Source: Desulfofundulus luciae
GTDB taxonomy: Bacteria > Bacillota > Desulfotomaculia > Desulfotomaculales > Desulfovirgulaceae
NCBI RefSeq assembly: GCF_030813795.1
Contig: NZ_JAUSUX010000005.1
Span: forward strand, 90,205 to 154,204
Reading direction: 5' to 3'
Length of the DNA stretch: 64,000 nucleotides
Shown: positions 19,356-27,734 of the stretch, in pieces
How positions within the stretch are numbered: the first letter of the stretch is position 1
Layout of the letters: every line of letters begins with the position of its first letter
Program-made: the position numbers and the translations under genes
The notes under the pieces: model-generated
Database searches by the model: none
Seen by the model: only the letters and a program-made list of their open reading frames with translations
Told to the model about the DNA's origin: nothing

Positions 19356-19763
19356 TTAACCCAGCCCAAGCGCTTTCTTTTTCCCGGCGCAGACTTCTCC
19401 CCAGTCACACCCCTCGCAGAAAGCCGTCACCCACTCTTTGGGCGTTGCCAGCAATTTGGCTTTTATTTCCTGCCAGAGCACCTTCGACCCAACTTCGATG
19501 CCGAGGTGCGTCGCCGCTTCCGCATCCATTTCCCTGATTTCTGCGTCTGCTCCAGGCTTGGCGGCGCACTTTTCTCCCTGGAGCGCCGGACAAGTCCGGC
19601 AGATGTCGTCCGCGCCTTCAACTACCGCTATTTCTTCTCCCTCCGTAGCCCTGCGCACTACGTCTTCCAGGTTCTCGACAAATTCCCGACTGTATCCCTC
19701 ACCCCGGTAGAAGTGCAGGCAAATCAAGTGGTGACCCCTCAACCTGATCGTACAAACCGCCAC
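19356..19763 (-). CDS. DUF1284 domain protein
   Basis: 135 residues. The N-terminal motif IRLRGHHLICLHFYRGEGYS, followed by EFVENLEDVV and ADDICRTCPALQGEKC, is characteristic of DUF1284, a Cys/His-rich family that may bind iron or an Fe-S cluster; the function is unknown. A second Cys cluster, FCEGCDWGEVC, lies near the C-terminus. The start is uncertain: the GTG at 19763 has only AAGAAGG directly against it. It precedes the small Cys-rich gene and adhE on the same strand. Confidence 0.75.
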   Translation of the reverse strand: MAVCTIRLRGHHLICLHFYRGEGYSREFVENLEDVVRRATEGEEIAVVEGADDICRTCPALQGEKCAAKPGADAEIREMDAEAATHLGIEVGSKVLWQEIKAKLLATPKEWVTAFCEGCDWGEVCAGKKKALGLG

Positions 19764-20497
19764 CCTTCTTGGCCGATTTTTTTAAGCTACCCACCTATAG
19801 CATGCATATCTTACACAGCACATACCCACGCCGTAAGCCGCTTCCTCCCCGCTCCGGAACTCTACCCCTGTTTCATGGTTCTATCTCTCCGCCCATTGAC
19901 AATCCGGGCGATAGCACTTCTTGGAGTTTGAGTTACTACCTGATTTTTTTCTACTTCCTATCGCAGGTTCCTCCTCTGGAACAGAAAAGTCTTTTTCTGC
20001 TACCGACCACGCTGTTTTTGAACCGGGCTTCTCCCGGGGGTATTCACGACCAGCTTATCCACCTTCCGGCCTGCCGCCAACAGTTTCTCATCTTCAGGTG
20101 TACATAGCATTCCACGGCTATAAGCTAGCTTTGTTAAACAGGCGGCTCCAGGGATTTGCGGCAACCCGGTTAATACCAGGTTGCTTTTATTTTGCCTGCA
20201 GGAAAGCTCAAAAGTCCCTGCCGGCAAGGTCGCCGCCGGCTGTTCGTCCAAAAACCAAAAATGCTCGCTGCTGCACCGATTCTTTGCCCTGCTGTACCCG
20301 CTACTTTGCGTTGATTATCTCGTGCAATATTCTGGACAAAATGCGATATGCTAATGGTGAGATTAGAGGCAATGGTTTTTTCCCGTAAGGGTGTGTTTGA
20401 GTAAAATATACCCTGACGGGCGATCCCTCCCTTGATTCAAGGTATAGGCTGTGTTTTCAGGAACGGTTTAAAACTTCAGGTAAAGGGGATGCTCCAG
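19764..20497. other. Gene-poor 0.73-kb interval
   Basis: No frame here has a ribosome binding site with a plausible protein. Open frames exist on both strands but have low-complexity, Pro/Ser/Leu-rich composition typical of shadows. The stretch TTGATTATCTCGTGC with AATATTCTGGACAAAATG near 20310-20345 is AT-rich and may hold promoter elements for the next gene, but no consensus pair is convincing. Confidence 0.5.
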
Positions 20498-20722
20498 ATG
20501 ACCTGCCCGCTCTGCAACTGCATTTACACCGGCCGGCATATTTGCATGTGCGGAACCCCCCTGGAGGATGCCGGCCCGGTGGCCGATTATTACGGCCCCT
20601 ACAGCCCTTACTTCAACCTGTCCTTTGAGGCGCCCGTCTGCGTGCATCTCTTTTCCTGCCCGGCCTGCGGCCGGGAGCGGAGGATAGCGGTGAGCACCGG
20701 CCATGGAGAAATGAAACACTGA
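20498..20722 (+). CDS. Small zinc-ribbon protein
   Basis: 74 residues. Three Cys pairs are visible: TCPLCNC at the N-terminus, CMCG near residue 18, and FSCPACGRERR near residue 55, indicating one or two structural zinc sites. The ATG at 20498 is preceded by AAAGGGG at 9 nt; upstream in-frame ATGs are less well placed. It ends just before the promoter of the Rrf2 gene. Function unknown; no relative is recognised. Confidence 0.55.
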   Translation: MTCPLCNCIYTGRHICMCGTPLEDAGPVADYYGPYSPYFNLSFEAPVCVHLFSCPACGRERRIAVSTGHGEMKH

Positions 20723-20730
20723 TTCCCCCC

Positions 20731-20759
20731 TTGACAGACAAAGGCCGACAGGATAAAAT
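20731..20759 (+). promoter_or_regulatory. Sigma-A promoter of the Rrf2 gene
   Basis: A perfect -35 TTGACA (20731-20736) and a -10 TAAAAT (20754-20759) are 17 nt apart. It starts 9 nt after the stop of the zinc-ribbon gene. Confidence 0.75.
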
Positions 20760-20780
20760 ATACCCCAATGTGAACCAGTT

Positions 20781-20790
20781 AAGTATACTT
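20781..20790. promoter_or_regulatory. Palindromic operator candidate before the Rrf2 gene
   Basis: AAGTATACTT is a perfect 10-bp palindrome, flanked by GTT and TGAAA, about 20 nt downstream of the -10 and 20 nt upstream of the start codon. This position suits autorepression by the Rrf2 protein; the link is inference. Confidence 0.45.
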
Positions 20791-20809
20791 TGAAATGAGG
20801 GGGCAATAA

Positions 20810-21232
20810 ATGAGACTGAATCAGGCTACAGATTACGCTTTTCGAGCCGTGCTCTATCTGGCCCAGTTACCCCCTGGAGAGGTGGTCGAAGCGCAGGTCA
20901 TCGCCAGGCGGGAATGTATACCCATGCGTTTCTTGTTAAAGATTTTACGCCTGCTCACCAAGGCTGGCATCGTAGATTCCTACCGCGGCGTAGGCGGAGG
21001 TTACGCCCTGGCCCGCCCCCCCGGGGAGATCACCCTGCTGGATGTACTGATGGCCGTGGAGGGACCGGTACAAATAAACCGCTGCCTGGTGGATCCTGAC
21101 TTCTGCAGCAAACAGGGACCGCCCCACTGTCCCGTACACCGGGCCCTGGAGTCGATTCAAGAAACCATTATCCGGGAGTTTAAACACTATAATTTTGCCG
21201 AGCTGGCTGCCGGAATACGGGGACGGGATTAA
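20810..21232 (+). CDS. Rrf2-family transcriptional regulator, probably Fe-S
   Basis: 140 residues. The winged helix opens with MRLNQATDYAFRAVLYLAQL and contains YRGVGGGYALARPPGEITLLD, the typical Rrf2 wing. Three Cys follow in the sensing region (NRCLVDPDFCSKQGPPHC), the arrangement that ligates an iron-sulfur cluster in IscR, NsrR and RsrR-type members, so it may sense redox state, iron or NO. A strong promoter and a palindrome precede it. GAGGGGG is well placed before the ATG at 20810. Targets are unknown; the glutaredoxin-like gene lies 308 nt downstream. Confidence 0.88.
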   Translation: MRLNQATDYAFRAVLYLAQLPPGEVVEAQVIARRECIPMRFLLKILRLLTKAGIVDSYRGVGGGYALARPPGEITLLDVLMAVEGPVQINRCLVDPDFCSKQGPPHCPVHRALESIQETIIREFKHYNFAELAAGIRGRD

Positions 21233-21540
21233 AACCAGCTATTATGCTCCGGTCCGGTCCCCGCCGTGAGAAGTGACAGAAGGTTTCCTGCCCAACCGAT
21301 ATTTACTGGCCAACCCTGAGCAACCGACGCCCGCTCTTCAAAGGTCTGTTAAAAGGGGTTAGAACTACCACAATGGTGGCATTTATGCTCACTGGCCGGC
21401 AGCAGAGCAGTTAGAACAGATAATCTTGCAAAGAAGGACCGCCCTGGGTATCCAGGCCTGCAAACCAGTAAAAATCCTTTTGCCGTGAAAATTCCCCCGC
21501 ACCCGGACAAAATAAAACAAAAAATGTGGAGGTGTTGCTG

Positions 21541-21795
21541 TTGGGGGATTATCATGTCACTCTATATGTATCACCCGATTGCGAGGATTGCCAGAAGGCA
21601 CGGCGATTTTTAGAAAACAAGGGGATCAACTATGAAGAAAAAAGCATCCAGGATTCCGGCGCCAGAGGAGAGCTGCGTTACAAGACCGGGCGCACCGAGT
21701 GCCCCACCATCGATGTGGACGGCCATATCGTGGTCGGTTACCTGCCGGAAAAATGGGATCACCTGCTATCAGAAGGACCTTTGCGAATGACTTAA
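21541..21795 (+). CDS. Glutaredoxin-like protein with CxxC
   Basis: 84 residues with a thioredoxin fold: VTLYVSPDCEDCQKARRFLE carries the CxxC dithiol, followed by GINYEEKSI and the cis-Pro region TECPTIDVDGHIVVGY. Probably a thiol-disulfide oxidoreductase of the NrdH/glutaredoxin type. I choose the TTG at 21541 because GGAGGTG is 6 nt upstream; a GTG at 21526 overlaps that site. The 300 nt between the Rrf2 gene and this one show no gene that I can support. Confidence 0.8.
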   Translation: MGDYHVTLYVSPDCEDCQKARRFLENKGINYEEKSIQDSGARGELRYKTGRTECPTIDVDGHIVVGYLPEKWDHLLSEGPLRMT

Positions 21796-21808
21796 TGAAG
21801 AGCAGAAA

Positions 21809-21846
21809 GGGATGGGATACCAAATAAAGGTGACCCTATCCTTTTT
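21809..21846 (+). terminator. Terminator after the glutaredoxin-like gene
   Basis: GGATGGGATACC pairs imperfectly with GGTGACCCTATCC, followed by TTTTTCTTATT. It lies 14 nt after the stop. Confidence 0.55.
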
Positions 21847-21911
21847 CTTATTGCGGAAATCCTTCCCTCCTGGAAGTACTCCCTGTCAAACAATGAAAAT
21901 ACTCTGCCAAC

Positions 21912-21952
21912 CCGTAAAAAGAAAGACCGGGGAGCTTATCCCTTCCCCGGCC
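21912..21952 (-). terminator. Terminator of the ppaX-like gene
   Basis: On the minus strand GGCCGGGGA-AGGGATAAGC-TCCCCGGTC (9 bp with one wobble) runs into TTTCTTTTT, 30 nt past the stop. Confidence 0.75.
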
Positions 21953-21979
21953 TTCCCCCTTTTAAATCCTTTTGCCCCT

Positions 21980-22681
21980 TCAGTCGTAATTTCCCTTCAA
22001 AGCTTTTTCTGTAACTTTCAACCATTGTTTAAGCTCCCATATCCTGCCACCTTTTAGATATTGCTCCAAATCACCCCAGCAATCCAGCAGCCCATCGGGC
22101 TTCAAACGTTCTAGTTCTTCCCGCACGGTTATACCCCAGGTGACGCCCAGGGTTTTAGTCCCGGCAGCCCGACCGGCCTGGATATCAAAATGACTGTCTC
22201 CCACATAGACGGTCCGGTGTGGTTGGGCATGAAGAATTTCCATGGCTTTGAGGATCGGATCGGGCAGGGGCTTATGCTTCTCCACGTCATGGGCGGTAAT
22301 CATCACATCAATGTAGCGGTCCAGGCCGGTAAAGTTAACAGTCCGCCACGCACCTGTTTTCCCTTTGGACGTGACGATACCCAACTGGATGCCCTTGGTA
22401 CGCAGGTTCTGGAGCATTTCCAGCGTGCCCGGGAAAAGCCGCGTATAACGGTCGTGATCACGGTGGTAGTGGTGTTGGTAACGCTGGATAAACTCTTCCG
22501 CCCTTTCCCCGGCAAAATGACGGGCAATGTCCACGATGGGACGGCCAATCCAGCGCATAACATCCTCATTGCCCCAAGGGATGCCCATTTCATCAAACAC
22601 CCGCCGGTATGTATGCTTAATCAGGGGTAGGGAGTCGGCCAGGGTGCCGTCCAGATCAAACAAAGCCACCTGTATGCACAT
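21980..22681 (-). CDS. ppaX: HAD-family phosphatase, PpaX / phosphoglycolate phosphatase-like
   Basis: 233-residue haloacid dehalogenase hydrolase. Motif I FDLDGTLADS with both Asp, motif II IVTSKG, the conserved Lys in KHKPLPDP, and motif IV YVGDSHFDIQAGRAAG are all intact, and the cap domain is the helical subtype 1A. It resembles pyrophosphatase PpaX and phosphoglycolate phosphatase (Gph); sequence alone does not settle pyrophosphate versus phosphoglycolate. Divergent from the downstream aminotransferase. Symbol tentative. Confidence 0.8.
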   Translation of the reverse strand: MCIQVALFDLDGTLADSLPLIKHTYRRVFDEMGIPWGNEDVMRWIGRPIVDIARHFAGERAEEFIQRYQHHYHRDHDRYTRLFPGTLEMLQNLRTKGIQLGIVTSKGKTGAWRTVNFTGLDRYIDVMITAHDVEKHKPLPDPILKAMEILHAQPHRTVYVGDSHFDIQAGRAAGTKTLGVTWGITVREELERLKPDGLLDCWGDLEQYLKGGRIWELKQWLKVTEKALKGNYD

Positions 22682-22784
22682 GGTTCATACCTGCCTTTCC
22701 TTCAACAGTATAGCATAACTGCCGGTTGATAAGCAGGTATTTTTTGCTCTACGGCGAATTTCAAAACCCAAAGGAGGGTTAATT

Positions 22785-23972
22785 GTGGCTATCAGCAAAA
22801 AGATTGCCGGATTTCTTTCCCAAGCTTCTTGGATCCGCAAAATGTTTGAAGAAGGAGAGCGGTTGCGCGCCTTTTACGGTGCCGACAAGGTGTATGATTT
22901 TACCCTGGGCAATCCCGACGTGGAACCTCCGGCGGCCTTTAAAGAGGAATTACGTAAACTGGCCGCAAACCCCATCCCGGGTATGCACCGGTACATGAGT
23001 AACGCAGGCTACGAGGAAACCCGCCGGGCAGTTGCCGAAGTGCTGGCCGAGGAAACGGGGTTACCTTTCAGCGCCCGGCATGTGGTAATGACGGTGGGTG
23101 CCGGAGGGGGATTAAACGTAGTATTAAAGACCCTGCTGGATCAGGGGAACGAGGTTATTGTACTAACCCCTTATTTCGTAGAGTACCGCTTTTATGTGGA
23201 TAACCACGGCGGAGTAATTAAAGAGGTACCCACGGGTCCCGGCTTTCAGCCGGATCTGGCGGCCCTGGAAAAAGCTATTACCCCCAGGACAAAGGCGGTG
23301 ATCATCAACTCACCCAATAACCCAACGGGGGTGGTATACGGGGTCGGCTGCCTGGCGGAATTGGGAAAGCTTCTGGATAAAAAAGGCGAAGAACTGGGCA
23401 CTACCATTTTTTTAATTTCCGATGAACCCTACGCCAAAATAGTTTACGATGGGATAGAATTACCCAGCGTCTTCCATTTCACCCGCAACAGTCTTGTGGT
23501 CACCTCCCACAGCAAGGACCTGGCCCTGCCCGGCGAGCGCATTGGTTATATTGCCGTTCACCCGGAGATAGACGATTGTGACCTGCTGCTGGAAGGGCTG
23601 GTTTTCTGCAACCGCACCCTGGGATTTGTCAATGCCCCCGCGCTGATGCAACGGCTGGTGGCCAAATTGCAGCGGGAAAAGGTGGATATTGCCGCTTACC
23701 AGGAAAAACGCGACCTTTTGTATAACCACCTGGTTTCCCTGGGCTTTGAGGTGGTAAAACCTCAAGGGGCCTTTTACCTGTTCCCCCGCTCCCCCCTGCC
23801 CGACGACCTGGAATTTGCGCGGTTGGCTCAAAAATATAATATCCTGGTGGTACCTGGAAGCGGTTTTGGTTTGCCGGGCTACTTCCGCATCTCCTATTGT
23901 ATAAGCAAACAAATCATCCTCAATTCTTTGCCCGCCTGGACAGAACTGGCCCGGGAACTTGGCCTTAAGTAA
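22785..23972 (+). CDS. PLP-dependent class I/II aminotransferase
   Basis: 395 residues of aspartate-aminotransferase fold. Key features are NSPNNPTG (cofactor binding), ISDEPYAKIVYDG (the Asp and Tyr that contact PLP), SHSKDLALPGERIGY with the Schiff-base Lys, and a C-terminal FRISYC that binds the substrate carboxylate. The donor and acceptor cannot be read from the sequence; Firmicute relatives are often annotated as aspartate or aromatic aminotransferases. The start is GTG at 22785, after AAGGAGGG. Probably monocistronic. Confidence 0.9.
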   Translation: MAISKKIAGFLSQASWIRKMFEEGERLRAFYGADKVYDFTLGNPDVEPPAAFKEELRKLAANPIPGMHRYMSNAGYEETRRAVAEVLAEETGLPFSARHVVMTVGAGGGLNVVLKTLLDQGNEVIVLTPYFVEYRFYVDNHGGVIKEVPTGPGFQPDLAALEKAITPRTKAVIINSPNNPTGVVYGVGCLAELGKLLDKKGEELGTTIFLISDEPYAKIVYDGIELPSVFHFTRNSLVVTSHSKDLALPGERIGYIAVHPEIDDCDLLLEGLVFCNRTLGFVNAPALMQRLVAKLQREKVDIAAYQEKRDLLYNHLVSLGFEVVKPQGAFYLFPRSPLPDDLEFARLAQKYNILVVPGSGFGLPGYFRISYCISKQIILNSLPAWTELARELGLK

Positions 23973-24014
23973 GCCGACGGTACGGTCGGCGGCCGGCCAG
24001 GCTGCCGACCTGAT

Positions 24015-24048
24015 AAAAAATCAAAAGCCCTGCTGCACAAGCAGAGCT
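24015..24048 (-). terminator. Terminator of the hypothetical gene at 24.1 kb
   Basis: On the minus strand AGCTCTGCT-TGTGC-AGCAGGGCT (9 bp) is followed by TTTGATTTTTT, 27 nt after the stop. Confidence 0.7.
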
Positions 24049-24074
24049 TCTCGAGGCAAATTTTCCAACCCGTT

Positions 24075-24398
24075 TTACTCCTCCACCAGCATCAACAATT
24101 TTTCATGCATATGCAGGTTCAACTGACGCATGACGCTGCGCAGAGTTTCAGGATCCCTTAAGACCAGTCCATCCGCCCACCGTTCCAGGAGGTACTGCAC
24201 AAACTCCATAAACCCGCTGGCCAGGGTTAGCGTATACAATTCCCGGTAACGGTTGTTATCCGGCTGGCAACCAGTACCAAGGCTTTCTTTGTGGGTGAGC
24301 TTGAAATTGCGCAACTCCTGTTCTTCCCTGGTCCAGGAAACCACCCCGTCAATGACCTGCACTTCCTTGCCACAGGTGTCACAAATAAATTTAGCCAA
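24075..24398 (-). CDS. Hypothetical protein with N-terminal CxxC
   Basis: 107 residues. It opens with FICDTCGKEVQVIDGVVSW, a half zinc-ribbon, and continues as a mainly helical domain with an amphipathic C-terminus (MRQLNLHMHEKLLMLVEE). Only two or three Cys are present (a third in GTGCQPD), so a metal site could form by dimerisation. It starts with TTG at 24398; a GGGGGGG ribosome binding site lies 7-8 nt upstream and a terminator follows. No family recognised. Confidence 0.6.
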   Translation of the reverse strand: MAKFICDTCGKEVQVIDGVVSWTREEQELRNFKLTHKESLGTGCQPDNNRYRELYTLTLASGFMEFVQYLLERWADGLVLRDPETLRSVMRQLNLHMHEKLLMLVEE

Positions 24399-24567
24399 AT
24401 ATAACCCCCCCTTATTCTACCCCCATAAAAAACACTTCCCTATTTTCCCTCACTCAGGTCTTTAAAAACTTTTCTTTTCAGTTTATATTTAGATATAAAA
24501 GATTAAACTCCTGCTCTCCTTTTAAAATGGAATTTTTCCCTTGGAAAGGCAAAAAATAATTTTTCTT

Positions 24568-25305
24568 TTAAGAAGGGGGCCAATTCATAATCAGGCGCGG
24601 CGTGAAAGATAAATAGTCGGCGCTGGTGAGATAAAAGTTGATGCCCCAGGCCTGATCGGGCAAACGGTAACGGCAAGCCCGGGCATGCAGGTGGCCGTAA
24701 ACCACATGTTTTACGCCGTACTCTTGAAAAATTTCGATAAATCCGCTGTATTCGTGTTTTTCATTGGTTGGCATATAATGCATAATGACAATGATTTCCC
24801 CCGCTGGCCCCTGCACGCTTTCCAGGGAGTTCCGCAACCGGATGAGCTCGCGCCTGTAAATTTTCATATCTTCATCTTTGAAAAAAGCGCCGTTGGGGCA
24901 CAGCCATCCCCGGGTACCGCAGATGACCAGATCACCCAGCCGTATGTGGTCGTTCTGGATCAGACGCATATTGGGAGGAGCCAGCGCCCGCACCCGGGAT
25001 ATACTCTGCCACCAGTAATCATGGTTGCCCTGTACGGCCACAATGAGTCCCGGCAGCAAACCGAGGAAATGTAAGTCCGGCCGGGCTTCCTCCAAACGCA
25101 TAGCCCAGGAGATGTCCCCGCCTACCAGCACCACATCGTCGTCAGCAACGATCCGCGTCCAGTTTTCGTAGATGCGGGATGCATGAGCGGCCCACGACTC
25201 ATCTACCTCGGCCATGGGCTTATATTCCGGACTGTCCCCCCAGTTCGCCGGATCCGGTGTCCTGGAAAAGGATAAATGTAAGTCGCTGATAGCATATATT
25301 TTCAC
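24568..25305 (-). CDS. Calcineurin-like metallophosphoesterase
   Basis: 245 residues with all metal-binding motifs: DLHLS at residue 8, GGDISWAMR, GNHDYWW, MHYMP and YGHLHARA. This points to a bimetal phosphoesterase; the substrate (nucleotide, phospholipid or protein phosphate) is unknown. No signal peptide, so cytosolic. Start at 25305 by homology to the family N-terminus (MKIYAISDLHLS). The upstream leader is short, and a small unknown gene diverges from it. Confidence 0.87.
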   Translation of the reverse strand: MKIYAISDLHLSFSRTPDPANWGDSPEYKPMAEVDESWAAHASRIYENWTRIVADDDVVLVGGDISWAMRLEEARPDLHFLGLLPGLIVAVQGNHDYWWQSISRVRALAPPNMRLIQNDHIRLGDLVICGTRGWLCPNGAFFKDEDMKIYRRELIRLRNSLESVQGPAGEIIVIMHYMPTNEKHEYSGFIEIFQEYGVKHVVYGHLHARACRYRLPDQAWGINFYLTSADYLSFTPRLIMNWPPS

Positions 25306-25396
25306 TTTAGTCTCACTCTCCCACCCAGCGTGCCCTGGCCCGGGGCCGGGCGCTAGAAAAAGGGGGGGAACTTAAAGAACAAAGGGGTGTAACCCG

Positions 25397-25591
25397 GTGA
25401 ATGAGTACAAACTCGTGGTGGTGGTCGAAACCCAGGAGCACGTTTACATTCGCCTGTTTGTCAACAATGTCCTTGCCAATCCCGAAGGCTTGATTCGCTT
25501 AAAGCATGCAGAACTGGACCAGCTATTTCGCGACCTGTTCAAGGGTTCCAGAGGTAAATGCATTAAGTGCTACTGTCAATACTCCCGTTAA
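25397..25591 (+). CDS. Small conserved-looking hypothetical protein
   Basis: 64 residues. A regular alternating N-terminal strand pattern (KLVVVVETQEHVYIRLFVNN) is followed by a helix and a C-terminal CIKCYCQYS that could bind metal. A GTG start at 25397 has AGGGGTG 9 nt upstream. A perfect terminator follows within 60 nt. No relative recognised; the clean ribosome binding site and terminator are the reasons to accept it. Confidence 0.5.
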   Translation: MNEYKLVVVVETQEHVYIRLFVNNVLANPEGLIRLKHAELDQLFRDLFKGSRGKCIKCYCQYSR

Positions 25592-25650
25592 CCCGGCCCC
25601 AGCATTCCTCTTCGACACATCTACCCGGACTCCTGCTCCTGGCACGGGGA

Positions 25651-25688
25651 AAAAAAGATGCGACTTTCGGCAGAAGTCGCATCTTTTT
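25651..25688. terminator. Bidirectional terminator between convergent genes
   Basis: A perfect 15-bp stem, AAAAAGATGCGACTT with AAGTCGCATCTTTTT, loop TCGGCAG, gives a U-run on both strands. It serves the small plus-strand gene and the minus-strand ferredoxin gene. Confidence 0.9.
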
Positions 25689-25708
25689 CCGGGAACCGTT
25701 GAAAGAGG

Positions 25709-26086
25709 TTAGCCGTGAATAAGCGACGGCAGGCAGCGGGTGCACACCCAGAGGCTTTCGCCCCGGTGCCGGCAAGGGAGCAGGGGAATGCGGTCCTCGG
25801 TATTGCCACAGCGGAAGCAGGTTTGGGTAATGTAGGTTTTTTCCTTGCTCTTCAAGTGCTCGTGGGCTGCCTCTTCGGAAAAGGCCGGTGCTTCCCGCTC
25901 TTCAATGGAAAGGGCACCCACCGGACAAACGCCGATACAAAAACCAGCACCATCGCATAATTCTTCCCGAACTATCCTGGCCTTGCCATTCACAATTTGG
26001 ATAGCCCCTTCGGCACAAGGGGTAACACACAGACCGCAACCGGTACATTTTTCCTCGTCTATGCGCACGATCTGACGTTTAGGCAT
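25709..26086 (-). CDS. Ferredoxin-type protein with C-terminal zinc-ribbon-like tail
   Basis: 125 residues. Two bacterial-type cluster motifs are present: KCTGCGLCVTPC near residue 13, and an atypical second motif, CDGAGFCIGVCP, in which the first two Cys are six residues rather than three apart. Near residue 90 a second module has TCFRCGN and CTRC, suggesting a zinc site. It is probably a soluble electron-transfer or assembly protein of anaerobes. I use the ATG at 26086, 7 nt after GGGGG. Monocistronic with a terminator. Confidence 0.8.
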   Translation of the reverse strand: MPKRQIVRIDEEKCTGCGLCVTPCAEGAIQIVNGKARIVREELCDGAGFCIGVCPVGALSIEEREAPAFSEEAAHEHLKSKEKTYITQTCFRCGNTEDRIPLLPCRHRGESLWVCTRCLPSLIHG

Positions 26087-26235
26087 CAAAAAACCCCCTC
26101 TTGCTAGATTACATTACTTCCTACCGTTAAAATAACCGATCTTGCCCGCAAACGCTGTGCGCTTCTTCCTCCACCGGCTGTGACTATTCTCACATTGCTT
26201 TAGAAAGTGGTCTATTAAACAACAGAGTCCCATAT

Positions 26236-26277
26236 ATATCAAAAGGGCCTAGAAAAGGTAGTGAAATATCAAAAGGG
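26236..26277 (+). repeat. Direct repeat pair upstream of ylbJ
   Basis: ATATCAAAAGGG occurs twice, at 26236-26247 and 26266-26277, exactly 30 nt apart (about three helical turns), 60-105 nt before ylbJ. It may be a binding site for a regulator; no known consensus is matched. Confidence 0.45.
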
Positions 26278-26339
26278 TCGTTAAATCCCAGGCGGTAAGG
26301 ACGGCAGTAATCAATGCGGTGTGAAGCGGGTGACCAAAA

Positions 26340-27578
26340 ATGCAAAAACAGCAGGAAACCATGCGTCTGTTCTGGACGGCCTGTGCCCTTCTGTTTGTTT
26401 TGGGCATGATTACGCAGCCCCAAACCGTCTATGAAGGAGCCGTCTACGGCCTTGGTACCTGGTGGAATATAGTATTCCCTTCCCTTTTGCCTTTTTTCAT
26501 CGTCTCCGAACTGCTCATGAATTTTGGGATCGTGCATTTTATGGGTGTTCTTCTGGAACCGGTTATGCGCCCCCTTTTTAACGTCCCCGGTGCGGGATCC
26601 TTCGTCCTGGCTATTGGTTATACCAGCGGCTACCCCATTGGGGCCATGGTTACCGCCCGCCTGCGGGCCCAAAAGCTATGCACCAGAATCGAAGCGGAAC
26701 GGTTAATGTCTTTTACAAACAACTCCAGCCCCCTATTCATGCTGGCGGCGGTAGCCGTAGGAATGTTTCACAACGCCTTCCTCGGTCCCCTCATTGCCGG
26801 AGCCCATTACCTGGCCAACCTTACCCTCGGCCTGGCATTGCGTTTTTACGGCCGTCGCGACCCGGAGGTAATCCCCCGGCCTACGGCCGACAGGAATACC
26901 TGGATTTTAAGACGGGCCCTGATCGAAATGGCCACCCGACAGCGCCGGGATAAGCGCACCCCGGGCCAGATTATTGGCGATGCCGTAAAAAATGCTATCA
27001 ATAATCTTTTAAATATAGGCGGTTTTATCATTCTCTTCGCCGTAATTATTCGCCTGCTCACCCAAGCGGGTTTCATTGACTTAGTGGCCCGGGCATTAGG
27101 GCTGGTACTGGTGCCTCTCGGCCTCTCGCCGGCAGTACTCCCGGCCCTGGCCAGCGGACTGTTTGAAATGACCACGGGTACCAAGCTGGCTTCGGAAGCG
27201 GCTGCCCCTTTGCTTCACCAGTTGATTGCCGTAGCCATGATCCTGGCCTGGAGTGGCCTGTCCATACAGGCCCAGGCGGCCAGCATGATCGCCGGAACCG
27301 ACATCCGCATAGGCCCTTTTATACTGGCACGGGTAGCCCATGCCATCCTGGCCGCCTTTTATACCTGTCTGATGTTTGGCCCGGCTGCAACTTTAAACCA
27401 GTCTTTGATCCAGCCTGTTTTTGCACCGCTTCTCGCCACGGTTCAACCCGTTTCCCTTTGGAGAGCAAGTCTTATCTCCCTGTTCCTGCTCCTTCTATCC
27501 CTGGGTCTCATGATTATGCTGGCTGCGGTGCTGGTCATACTAACCCACATACGCGTCATTGTACTCCGTCCTAGATAA
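26340..27578 (+). CDS. ylbJ: Sporulation integral membrane protein YlbJ
   Basis: 412-residue nucleoside-recognition (Gate) domain membrane protein required for heat-resistant spores in Bacillus, where it is under sigma-E. About eight to ten membrane segments. Family-like segments are WWNIVFPSLLPFFIVSELL, GYTSGYPIGAMVTARLR and FTNNSSPLFMLAAVAVGMF. The start at 26340 has only a weak GGGTGA nearby; the start is therefore moderately certain. No sigma-E promoter was convincingly seen. Confidence 0.85.
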   Translation: MQKQQETMRLFWTACALLFVLGMITQPQTVYEGAVYGLGTWWNIVFPSLLPFFIVSELLMNFGIVHFMGVLLEPVMRPLFNVPGAGSFVLAIGYTSGYPIGAMVTARLRAQKLCTRIEAERLMSFTNNSSPLFMLAAVAVGMFHNAFLGPLIAGAHYLANLTLGLALRFYGRRDPEVIPRPTADRNTWILRRALIEMATRQRRDKRTPGQIIGDAVKNAINNLLNIGGFIILFAVIIRLLTQAGFIDLVARALGLVLVPLGLSPAVLPALASGLFEMTTGTKLASEAAAPLLHQLIAVAMILAWSGLSIQAQAASMIAGTDIRIGPFILARVAHAILAAFYTCLMFGPAATLNQSLIQPVFAPLLATVQPVSLWRASLISLFLLLLSLGLMIMLAAVLVILTHIRVIVLRPR

Positions 27579-27580
27579 TC

Positions 27581-27610
27581 TTGACAGTTTTTCTGGCAAT
27601 TGCTTATAAT
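27581..27610 (+). promoter_or_regulatory. Sigma-A promoter of the glycan/trehalose operon
   Basis: TTGACA (27581-27586) and TATAAT (27605-27610) are both perfect and 18 nt apart, beginning 3 nt after the ylbJ stop and 125 nt before the GT4 gene. Confidence 0.8.
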
Positions 27611-27734
27611 AGTCTTAAAATAACATAGAAAATTATGGTTTTGGGGGTTTTCTCCTCGCCGGACGAAGTTTTGCATTGAATATACCCGGCAGCAGAAAAC
27701 CAGCCGGGATTACTATTTTTGGGGAGGTGTCAGT

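Noticed and set aside
19921..20388. 155-codon plus-strand frame in the gene-poor interval
   Set aside because: Ser/Pro/Leu-rich with no initiation signal; several overlapping frames are equally open, as in non-coding GC-rich DNA.
21349..21555. Minus-strand frame of 68 codons ending in a Cys pair (CHHCGSSN)
   Set aside because: It overlaps the start of the glutaredoxin-like gene, has no ribosome binding site, and the rest of the frame has no protein-like character.
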